NCBI RefSeq assembly: GCF_003060825.1
Contig: NZ_CP028922.1
Span: forward strand, 4,557,001-4,621,000
Reading direction: 5' to 3'
Source of the DNA: Paenibacillus sp. CAA11
Lineage (GTDB): Bacteria > Bacillota > Bacilli > Paenibacillales > Paenibacillaceae
Length of the DNA: 64,000 nt
The position numbers and the translations under genes were made by a program. Every line of letters starts with the position of its first letter. Position 1 is the stretch's first letter. The notes below the pieces were generated by a model. That model was not told the origin of the DNA. It worked only from the letters and a program-made list of their open reading frames with translations, and ran no database searches. Positions 44,375 to 51,925 of this stretch are shown piece by piece.

Positions 44375-44815
44375 TTAGTTTATGGCCTCAATAGAATTAA
44401 ATGCAAACATTATTTCTGCTTCACAAACCAATTCATTGTTTACCTTGGCAATGCCTGTTCCTTTGACTATTTGTCCCTTGGTTCGGGTCACTTCGAATTC
44501 AAGAAGGAGTTGATCCCCTGGTTTTACTTGCTTCTTAAACCGACAATTATCAATACCCGTCAGTAATCCTATCTTATGGTTATTGCTCTCTGTGTTGGAC
44601 ATAGCGATACCACCCACCTGTGCCAGTGCTTCTACAATCAAAATTCCAGGCATGACGGGATAATCGGGAAAGTGGCCCAGGAAATAAGGTTCATTGAAAG
44701 TCACATTTTTAATTCCAACAGCTCTCTTTCCCTCAACAATTTCTAAGATTCTATCGACCAAAAGAAAGGGATATCTATGGGGAATAAGCTTTTTAATTTG
44801 ATTAATATCAAGCAT
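44375..44815 (-). CDS. fabZ: 3-hydroxyacyl-ACP dehydratase FabZ
   Basis: 146 residues from ATG 44815 behind GAGGAGGCAATCC; an upstream in-frame ATG lacks a site. Hot-dog fold markers: [16 protein letters not shown], the active-site [11 protein letters not shown] with the catalytic His, then the conserved Glu in [12 protein letters not shown]. It dehydrates 3-hydroxyacyl-ACP in fatty-acid elongation. No other fab gene is nearby; a stand-alone copy could be a second enzyme for a special lipid or simply the housekeeping gene. Confidence 0.95.
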   Translation of the reverse strand: MLDINQIKKLIPHRYPFLLVDRILEIVEGKRAVGIKNVTFNEPYFLGHFPDYPVMPGILIVEALAQVGGIAMSNTESNNHKIGLLTGIDNCRFKKQVKPGDQLLLEFEVTRTKGQIVKGTGIAKVNNELVCEAEIMFAFNSIEAIN

Positions 44816-44918
44816 GGATTGCCTCCTCTGATATTGGCTTATAACCATTCTAACGTCATTTGGAGAAATCATCCATTCCCATACTAATCTGCCTGTCCGT
44901 TATCTTAATGAAGCAACG

Positions 44919-45389
44919 TTACACCCTGCCCTCTGCGAGCCAAGCCGCAAGATCGTTCTCGGATATGACCTGAATCCCGTTCCTTTGCAGCAATGCTGTC
45001 GTCACTCCGCGCCCGATCACTTTCTTATTCCTAAATTCCCCGTTGTACACCATAGAGCTGCCGCACGAGGGGCTGTATTCCTTAAGCACCACGATTGTAG
45101 CTTGAATGGAACGGGCCATCTCAAGAGTCTCATAAGCCCCTTTGATATACAGTTCAGTAACATCCCGACCTGATCTCTCTACAACTCTAGCCCGGCCCTC
45201 CAGCACATCCACCCCGTCGCCCCCGACAATCTCGGCAGGCTCTCTGGGCGTGGAGAAGCCTCCCAGGAGCTCAGGGCATACCATAACCGCCCTCTTCTCG
45301 CGGACAAGCGTCTGAATGCGCTCATCCAGACTATGGGTGCCATTGTATCTTACCTCCGACCCTGCCAAGCAAGAACTCACTAGAATCAA
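44919..45389 (-). CDS. DUF523 family protein
   Basis: 156 residues from TTG 45389 behind AGGTGGGAAGG; the longer frame has no better site. Family markers are ILVSSCLAGSEVRYNG, VMVCPELLGGFSTPREPAEI, VLKEYSPSCGSSMVYNG and GVTTALLQRNGI. The conserved cysteines (SCLAG, CPE, SCGS) suggest a metal or nucleophile site, but the function is unknown. Monocistronic. Confidence 0.9.
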   Translation of the reverse strand: MILVSSCLAGSEVRYNGTHSLDERIQTLVREKRAVMVCPELLGGFSTPREPAEIVGGDGVDVLEGRARVVERSGRDVTELYIKGAYETLEMARSIQATIVVLKEYSPSCGSSMVYNGEFRNKKVIGRGVTTALLQRNGIQVISENDLAAWLAEGRV

Positions 45390-45657
45390 CCTTCCCACCT
45401 CTTTCACAGCTAATATTTCGGCGAAGTACCTACCCACATATTATCATGTCTTACACTTCGTTCCCGGTTATAATCCGTATTCACTCAAGTTCTTAATTTC
45501 ACAAGTACGACAAATTTCCGCAAAATTCTGCTTACTTAGGCACCCTGCCCCCTATCCCTTGCCACCACAGCATTTGTAGACCCTTTACTGCCCCTGATTG
45601 TGCATTTGCATAAAAAAATAGGTTATCCAGTCAATAGGCTTCACGAGTTCTGCCCGA

Positions 45658-45683
45658 TATACTAGGCATCGTAAGCGCTAACA
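45658..45683 (+). promoter_or_regulatory. cre box overlapping the transcription start of the gntP-like operon
   Basis: A TATACT -10-like element (45658-45663; its -35 is poor) is followed by CGTAAGCGCTAACA at 45670-45683, which differs from the CcpA cre consensus TGWAANCGNTNWCA at one position. It would lie at the start point, where CcpA represses. Confidence 0.7.
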
Positions 45684-45722
45684 AAATATCTGCAGAGAGA
45701 TTCCTGTTAGGAGGCAGCATGT

Positions 45723-47024
45723 ATGGAAGGAACAGTCATCCACTGGATCGGGGCCGTCATCGGTCTGATTCTAGCCATTGTCTTGATATTTAAAAAGGTA
45801 AATCCGGTGTACGCCCTGTTCGGCGGCGCCGTTGTCGGCGGTCTGCTTGGCGGAGCTTCGCTTACAGAGACCGTTCAATATGTCATTGATGGAACCAACA
45901 GCGTCATGGGTGCTGTAGTTCGTGTACTGGCCGCTGGGGTGCTGGCCGGGGTTCTGATTGAATCCGGCGCGGCCGAGCGGATCGCCGAGACGATCGTAGC
46001 CAAGCTCGGCGAGAAGAAAGCCTTGCTCTCCATCGCACTCGCTACCATGATCATTACAGCTGTCGGCGTGTTTATTACGGTAGCCATCATTATCGTCGCC
46101 CCGATCGCCCTGTCGGTCGGCAAGAAGATCGGCATTTCCAAGACCGCCCTGCTCCTCGCCCTAGTCGGCGGCGGCAAGGCCGGTAACATTATCTCGCCGA
46201 ATCCCAACACCATTGCAGTGGCCAAAGGCTTCAACGTAGACCTGTCTCAGGTCATGATCAACGGATTCTTCCCGGCCCTGGCCGGACTTATCGTAACCGT
46301 CCTCGTAGCAAGCCTGTTAATGAACAAAGGAACACCCATCGCAGAAGGCGATGTTCCAAGCGAGGAGGGTGCTTCCTCTCGGAAGGACAAGCCTAGCTTC
46401 GGACGCGCCATTGTCGCTCCGGTCATTGCCATTGTCCTCCTGGCCATCAATCCGATCGGCAGCATCCTTCATATCGAAGCGCTGCAGTCGTTCAAGATCG
46501 ATTCCATGATCATTCTGCCGCTGGCGGGAATTATAGGCCTCATTGCGATGAAGCAGACCAAGAACATCATTGCCTTTACAACCTCAGGCCTGAATAAAAT
46601 GACCGGGACGGCGATCATTCTGATCGGCGCCGGAGCGATTGCCGGCATCATCTCCAAGTCCGATCTCAGTTCTACTGTCGTCGATGCCATCTCAGCCATG
46701 GGCATCTCCGGGACATTCCTGGCTCCGATCGCCGGTATTCTGATGGGGGCGGCCACTGCCTCGACTTCAACGGCATCCATTGTAGCGGCCGGCTCATTCG
46801 GTGAAGCCATCCTCTCCATGGGAACCTCGCCGCTGAATGCAGCGGTCATGGTGCACAGCGGAGCTGTGGTTATCGACCATCTGCCGCACGGCAACTTCTT
46901 CCACGTAACGGCAGACGCCGTGAAGATGGACATCAAGAACCGGATGAAGCTGATTCCCTATGAGAGTATTGTCGGCCTCACCATGACGATTGTCGCCACG
47001 ATCCTGTACGGCTTTATATTCTAA
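45723..47024 (+). CDS. GntP-family organic-acid (gluconate/glycerate-type) permease
   Basis: 433 residues with about twelve helices. Family features include HWIGAVIGLILAIVLI, VVGGLLGGASL, ALVGGGKAGNIISPNPNTIAVA and the late motif MVHSGAVVIDHLPHGNFFHV. GntP permeases import gluconate and related sugar acids. Since a glycerate kinase gene follows, glycerate or a sugar acid breaking down to it is the likely substrate. TAGGAGGCAGCATGT precedes the ATG. First gene of an operon behind a cre box. Confidence 0.9.
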   Translation: MEGTVIHWIGAVIGLILAIVLIFKKVNPVYALFGGAVVGGLLGGASLTETVQYVIDGTNSVMGAVVRVLAAGVLAGVLIESGAAERIAETIVAKLGEKKALLSIALATMIITAVGVFITVAIIIVAPIALSVGKKIGISKTALLLALVGGGKAGNIISPNPNTIAVAKGFNVDLSQVMINGFFPALAGLIVTVLVASLLMNKGTPIAEGDVPSEEGASSRKDKPSFGRAIVAPVIAIVLLAINPIGSILHIEALQSFKIDSMIILPLAGIIGLIAMKQTKNIIAFTTSGLNKMTGTAIILIGAGAIAGIISKSDLSSTVVDAISAMGISGTFLAPIAGILMGAATASTSTASIVAAGSFGEAILSMGTSPLNAAVMVHSGAVVIDHLPHGNFFHVTADAVKMDIKNRMKLIPYESIVGLTMTIVATILYGFIF

Positions 47025-47051
47025 CGATCTGTTCATGAAAGGGTGAACTTT

Positions 47052-48209
47052 ATGAATATCCAACAACCTATTTTTCTGCTGGCACCCGACTCCTTCAAAG
47101 AAAGCATGACCGCCAAAGAGGCCTGCGAAGCGATGGAACGCGGCATCCGCAAGGCCATACCTCAGGCAGTGTGCCTTCATGTACCGATGGCGGACGGTGG
47201 CGAAGGCACCATGCAATCGCTGGTGGATGCCACCGCCGGCACGATCTACCCGATGAAGGTGAAAGGACCGCTGGGCAATGAGGTAGAGGCGCATTACGGC
47301 ATCACCGGTGACGGTCAGACAGGCGTGCTGGAAATGGCCAGTGCCAGCGGCATCCATCTGGTGCCCGCCCAGGAGCGCAACCCGCTCATCACCACCACTT
47401 ACGGCACCGGACAGCTCATTCAGGCCTGCCTGGACCACGGCGTGAAGAAGCTGCTGATCGGTATCGGCGGGAGCGCCACGAATGACGGAGGCGCGGGGAT
47501 GGTTCAAGCGCTCGGCGGCAGGCTCCTCGATGAAGCTGGTGAAGAGCTGGAGTTCGGCGGAGGTGCCCTTGGCAGGCTCGCAAGCTTTGACTTGTCTGGC
47601 CTCGATGCCCGGCTGCAGGACGTCAGGGTCGAAGTCGCCTGTGACGTAACCAACCCGCTGTGCGGTCAGACCGGAGCCTCACATGTCTTCGGGCCGCAGA
47701 AAGGGGCTACCCCGGACATGATTGAGCAGCTGGACCATAGCCTTCACCATTATGCGACCGTAATCCAAAGCCAGCTGGGCAAGACCATCGCAGAGATGCC
47801 CGGAGCGGGCGCGGCCGGAGGGCTTGGCGCAGGACTGGTTGTCTTCTTGAACGGCGTGCTGAAGAAAGGAATTGAGCTGGTGATTGACTACACTGGCCTT
47901 GAAGATAAAGTACGGCAGGCTGATTTAGTGTGGACCGGCGAAGGAAGCATGGACTTTCAGACCCAATACGGGAAAACGCCTTACGGAGTAGCTCAGGTTG
48001 CCAAGAAGCACGGCAAGCCTGTCATCGCTCTGGCGGGGCGGATTGGGGATCAGACCGAAGTGTTGTATGATAAAGGCATTGATGCCATCTTCGGCATCCT
48101 TCAGGGAGCCTCAGCACTGGAAGATGCCTTAAGAGATGGGCAGACCAATATAGAGCGAACCGCAGAGAATGTAACGCGGCTGATCGGAACGATAATTGGA
48201 CGGAAATAA
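47052..48209 (+). CDS. glxK: Glycerate kinase (GarK/GlxK family)
   Basis: 385 residues from ATG 47052; a GTG at 47043 abuts the AAAGG site. The start FLLAPDSFKESMTAKEACEA and the motifs VPMADGGEGTMQSL, GIGGSATNDGGAGM, VACDVTNPLCG and LVWTGEGSMDFQTQYGKTP are those of the class-II glycerate kinase family. It phosphorylates D-glycerate to phosphoglycerate for glycolysis. It lies 27 bases after the permease gene in the same operon. Confidence 0.95.
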   Translation: MNIQQPIFLLAPDSFKESMTAKEACEAMERGIRKAIPQAVCLHVPMADGGEGTMQSLVDATAGTIYPMKVKGPLGNEVEAHYGITGDGQTGVLEMASASGIHLVPAQERNPLITTTYGTGQLIQACLDHGVKKLLIGIGGSATNDGGAGMVQALGGRLLDEAGEELEFGGGALGRLASFDLSGLDARLQDVRVEVACDVTNPLCGQTGASHVFGPQKGATPDMIEQLDHSLHHYATVIQSQLGKTIAEMPGAGAAGGLGAGLVVFLNGVLKKGIELVIDYTGLEDKVRQADLVWTGEGSMDFQTQYGKTPYGVAQVAKKHGKPVIALAGRIGDQTEVLYDKGIDAIFGILQGASALEDALRDGQTNIERTAENVTRLIGTIIGRK

Positions 48210-48292
48210 GGAAGCATCAAACATACAGAGCAATGGGCTGATAGAGGCTGCCGAACTGGCTGCCTCTGTTTGGCTTAAGGAGGGGATATCAA

Positions 48293-49340
48293 GTGAAGAT
48301 AGCCGGACAACTCGCCAAACAGATCGTTCGGGAGATGATGAATGTTGTTCCCTATAACATTAACGTCATGGATGAGAACGGAATCATCGTCGGAAGTGGG
48401 GATTTAAGCCGGATAGGAACACTCCATGAAGGGGCGCGTATTGCGATTCAGTCAGGACAAGTGAACGAGGTGTACGAAGATGGCATCGGCATGAAGCCGG
48501 GGATCAATGAACCTATCATTGTGAACAAGCAAGTGATCGGTGTCGTCGGAATTACCGGACATCCCGATGCAATCAGGCCGTTCAGCAGGCTGGTCAGGGT
48601 CACCACCGTCTTGCTGATTGAACAAGAGGAGCGGAACAAGCAGGAGCAGGACGAGCGGGTCAAGCGGGTCAAGTTCTTTCACGAGCTGGCTTACCGCAAG
48701 AACCTCTACGATCCGGAATTTTTGCAGCGCGCAGCGAGCTACGGCCTGGATCTGACCAAGAAATGCTGGGCGATGACTGCCGAAGGGAAGGTGAATGCTG
48801 AGGGCTTTAAGCAGGACTTTAGACAGTACCCCCATTACTGGAACTTGGAGAATGACCATGCTGTCTTCTTTGTCACCGACCCTGCACAGTATCGCGAGCT
48901 GCTGGACAGGCTCTGCAAATCCAGCCATGTCGATCAGATTGGCGCTGGAGGCGAGGCCAGCCTGGCTGCACATTCCCTGGAGCAAGCAACCGCCGCTCTG
49001 CATACGGGAAAAAGCCTCAATCCCTACAAGAAGCTGTACTTGTATGACGAACTGTCCTTTATGATCGGTCTCTCCCACGAGGGCAAGGATGCTTCCGCGA
49101 GTCTGTACACCCTGCTCGATCAAGCGGGAGACAAGACAGATCTCATTAAGACACTGCAAATCTTCATCGCTGAAAATGGTGATCAGAGCGAGACCGTGAA
49201 GCGGCTGAATATTCACCGCAACACGCTCAGGTTATAGGCTGAACCGGATTGCCCAGCTGACCGGCAAGAATCCGCGTATTTACCCGGAGCTATTCGAGCT
49301 GATGTGCGGCCTGATGTGGGGAAAGCCCTTAAAAGGGTGA
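48293..49340 (+). pseudogene. CdaR-type sugar-diacid regulator broken by a +1 frameshift in its HTH
   Basis: The intact frame from GTG 48293 (behind GGAGGGGATATCAA) stops at 49237 after 314 residues. It has the sugar-diacid sensor part (LAKQIVREMMNVVPYNINVM, VIGVVGITGHPDAIRPF) and ends in the PucR/CdaR helix-turn-helix at IHRNTLRL. Removing one T of the TT at 49232-49233 restores RYRLNRIAQLTGKNPRIYPE up to a TGA at 49338-49340, the normal family ending. As written, the protein lacks the last helices of its DNA-binding domain. The intact form would regulate the permease-kinase operon. Confidence 0.85.
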
Positions 49341-49403
49341 AGGAATTCAATCTCCGAAAACCCGGTGCTTTGTCTTGCACAGTTCGATACCCAAAAATAC
49401 AGT

Positions 49404-49463
49404 GGAGATGCAGCCAGGGTAAGAGGAATGAAATCCCCCTTGTCCTGGCTGCATCTCCCTTTT
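49404..49463 (+). terminator. Terminator of the permease-kinase-regulator operon
   Basis: GGAGATGCAGCCAGG (49404-49418) pairs perfectly with 49444-49458, then CTTTT. The 25-base loop is large. Confidence 0.75.
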
Positions 49464-49498
49464 CCTCAGGCGCCCTCTAAAACCTCTTTAATCATTTT

Positions 49499-49672
49499 TT
49501 AAAACAAGAGGTTCTGAGCAAGTGAAATAGTTATAACTAATGTTGATAAGGTACCAAACGATGTTAAAGTTATAATTTTTCGGCTATTTTGCCTCTTAGA
49601 AGATTTACTTAGTTCATGGATCACTGCGCCCCATACGAGCATGGATGCTAGAACAATAATTCCCATAGACAT
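49499..49672 (-). CDS. Small membrane protein, 57 codons
   Basis: ATG 49672 behind GAGGTGGATGAAAC opens a 57-residue frame. The first helix starts MSMGIIVLASMLVWGAVI, then a basic loop (KSSKRQNSRK), then a second helix (LTSFGTLSTLVITISLA). Two short helices with a positive turn suggest an inner-membrane hairpin. A second in-frame ATG is at 49666. I recognise no family. It lies between the operon terminator and the tetR gene. Confidence 0.6.
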   Translation of the reverse strand: MSMGIIVLASMLVWGAVIHELSKSSKRQNSRKIITLTSFGTLSTLVITISLAQNLLF

Positions 49673-49786
49673 GTTTCATCCACCTCTCTGGCAATTTTTT
49701 ATAATCTTAACACCAATATCATGGTCACACAAACCTTCGGGAACCGGATATTCATCATTTCAGCCGCGACAAAGCTGCAAAGCGGA

Positions 49787-50386
49787 CTACAGATCAAACC
49801 CCTGATCCAGCTGGCTTAGGCTCTCGTTCAGGAGTGCGGCAAAGTCCGCCTCCGGGTGCTGGGCATAATATTCCATCACCGAGATGTTAATTCCCATTAC
49901 CGCCCCGGCCAGGCTGCGCACCGTTATATCACTTGCGTCGCGGCCTGTCCGTTTGGATATCATCTCGGACAGAAGCTGAATCATCTGGGTCATATTATTC
50001 ATACTCGAAGCCCGCAGCTCTGGAACAGACATAATGAGCTCATTGCGCTCGCGCATAGTGACCAGCTCCTCGTCAGACATCTCCGCCAGCCCTGCAACCA
50101 TAGCGTTCTTCAAAGCCTGAACGGGGTGCAGAGAGGGAGGCTGCTCCTCAAATGCTGCAATCAGCACAGGATCGTAGTTATCCACCATAAGGACGTCCTC
50201 TTTACTGGTGAAATAACGAAAGAAAGTGCTGTAAGAAATTTCAGCGGCCTCTGCAATCTGCTCGACCGTGGTTGCCTTGTAGCCCTGTTCCCGGAAAAGC
50301 CGTAGCGCATGCTTCTGCACCTCCGCCATGGCTTTGGCCTTTTTCCTCTCACGGAGCCCTTTGCGCTGCTTATCATCTGATGCCAA
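49787..50386 (-). CDS. TetR-family repressor
   Basis: 199 residues from TTG 50386, eight bases behind AGGAG; GTG 50395 overlaps that site. The N-terminal DNA-binding part has HALRLFREQGYKATTVEQIA and EISYSTFFRYFTSKEDVL. The C-terminal ligand-binding half is helical and not tied to a known effector. It faces a plus-strand SDR gene across a region with repeated TGCAACA.CCAT elements, which are probable operators. Confidence 0.92.
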   Translation of the reverse strand: MASDDKQRKGLRERKKAKAMAEVQKHALRLFREQGYKATTVEQIAEAAEISYSTFFRYFTSKEDVLMVDNYDPVLIAAFEEQPPSLHPVQALKNAMVAGLAEMSDEELVTMRERNELIMSVPELRASSMNNMTQMIQLLSEMISKRTGRDASDITVRSLAGAVMGINISVMEYYAQHPEADFAALLNESLSQLDQGFDL

Positions 50387-50451
50387 CCTGCTCACTCCTC
50401 TTAAAAATTAGCTGAGCCTCTTCTCAAATCCATTCATGGAATTGTCACTCC

Positions 50452-50512
50452 TGCAACAGCCATTTATTGAAATTATGAAATCATGCAACAACCATAATTC
50501 ATAAAATTGTTG
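50452..50512. promoter_or_regulatory. Repeated and inverted elements upstream of tetR (probable operators)
   Basis: TGCAACAGCCAT at 50452 and TGCAACAACCAT at 50484 are direct repeats 32 bases apart. TTATGAA/TTCATAA (50473-50479, 50498-50504) and CAACAA/TTGTTG (50486-50491, 50507-50512) are inverted pairs. This fits an autoregulated TetR site. Confidence 0.5.
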
Positions 50513-50567
50513 GCGCTTCAGTTCAACTGGACCTATTATAACATGCAAAAAACCGGAGGATATCTTC

Positions 50568-50833
50568 ATGAATTTTTATGACCGGAAGGGGACGATCGGA
50601 GGATGAATGTCGCGCTGTATCAACAAATGCTCAAGATGCGCACGCTAGAGAAATATTAAGTTATGAGGGCCGGGAGTGCAGATGCCTTCGTGGCAGGAGA
50701 ATACCTGCGGACTGATGATGATCATCATTCTGACAATTCACTGTGTGCTGGCAGCCACCCAGCTGTGGCTAAGCTGGTCGGGCAGGGCTCGATGGCTTAT
50801 ATTTTATCTACGCCACTACCCAAGCCAAAGTAG
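50568..50833 (+). pseudogene. Possible decayed gene remnant
   Basis: Short frames with good ribosome sites break off quickly: ATG 50568 behind CCGGAGGATATCTTC gives 12 codons, ATG 50607 behind CGGAGGATGA gives VALYQQMLKMRTLEKY-like text, and ATG 50663 gives 56 codons (VAGEYLRTDDDHHSD). LYQQMLKMR recalls the start of E1-alpha subunits of 2-oxoacid/acetoin dehydrogenases, which would make this a degenerate scrap, but the match is thin. The stretch to the SDR gene at 51005 shows nothing else. Confidence 0.25.
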
Positions 50834-51004
50834 CCTTCACCCAAGCCGCTGTAATGATATTTGGAATTCGGTATGCTGCATTAGCATCAGTATCCTATCG
50901 ATCAAAAGACGATTCCTTCCCTTATAGCTCCAGCTTGTTTAAAAAAGCCTCATCAGGGTATCTCTATATCTAGTGAAATCGTAAAGCGATTAGGAGGTGC
51001 CATT

Positions 51005-51919
51005 ATGAATTCCAGTAACTATCCAGCACAAAAGGCAAAAACGGTAGTCATTACCGGCGCATCCAGCGGTTTTGGGAAGGGCGTTGCCCTGAAGCTGGCC
51101 CGCCAAGGCTTCAACCTTGTGCTCGCTGCCCGGCGGACAGCGCTCCTTGAGGAGCTTGCCCAGGAATGCGGGAGCGCGGTAGCTGTGACCACCGATGTCA
51201 GTAAACCGGAGGAGGTAGCGCGCTTGGCGCAGACGGCCATTGACAGTTTCGGCGGAATCGACGTTTGGATTAACAATGCGGGAATTGGAGCCATCGGCTC
51301 CTTCACAGATATCCCGCTGGAGGATCATATCCGCATTGCCGAAATCAATGTAATCGGCGTGATAAACGGCAGCCATTATGCCCTGCGTCAGTTCAAGCAG
51401 CAGAAGTTTGGTACGCTGATCAACCTGGCCTCCATTGCCGGCAAAATTCCGTTCCCCTTCTACCCCTCTTACAGCGCATCCAAATTTGCGGTGCTCGGCC
51501 TCAGTGGAGCACTCCACCAGAAGATGGAGCTTGAAGGCTATGACGATATCCATGTATGCAGTGTGTCGCCATGGGCTACAGATACCCCTTGGTTCGACCA
51601 TGCCGGCAATTACAGTGGCCACGAGGCTCAAATGAAGCCGCTGGATGACCCCGAAGACGTTATTGATGCCATAGTGAAGCTGATCGACGAGCCTAAGGAG
51701 AGTATCGAAGTTGGCGCCTTAACGAAGGGCTCCTTCCTCTCCAGCAACCTTGCACCCGGTCTTACAGAGAATTTCAATGCCAAGTATATTTATAAGGTCA
51801 TCCAGGAGGCCCCGCCTGCTCCGCCGACATCCGGCAGCCTTCACAAGCCTATGGCCAGCGGAACCGATATTTCAGCAGGTCTTAAGCAGCGAATCGAAGC
51901 CCAAAAAGAAGACAAATAG
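51005..51919 (+). CDS. Short-chain dehydrogenase/reductase with C-terminal extension
   Basis: 304 residues. NAD(P) loop VVITGASSGFGKGVAL, NNAGIG, catalytic Ser in LINLASIAG and YSASK. The extra 50 residues at the end (GLTENFNAKYIYKVIQEAPP onwards) are not part of the usual core. AARRTALLEEL after strand 2 hints at NADPH. AGGAGGTGCCATT precedes the ATG. The TetR repressor gene upstream and divergent is its likely controller. Substrate unknown. Confidence 0.92.
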   Translation: MNSSNYPAQKAKTVVITGASSGFGKGVALKLARQGFNLVLAARRTALLEELAQECGSAVAVTTDVSKPEEVARLAQTAIDSFGGIDVWINNAGIGAIGSFTDIPLEDHIRIAEINVIGVINGSHYALRQFKQQKFGTLINLASIAGKIPFPFYPSYSASKFAVLGLSGALHQKMELEGYDDIHVCSVSPWATDTPWFDHAGNYSGHEAQMKPLDDPEDVIDAIVKLIDEPKESIEVGALTKGSFLSSNLAPGLTENFNAKYIYKVIQEAPPAPPTSGSLHKPMASGTDISAGLKQRIEAQKEDK

Positions 51920-51925
51920 CGTCCA

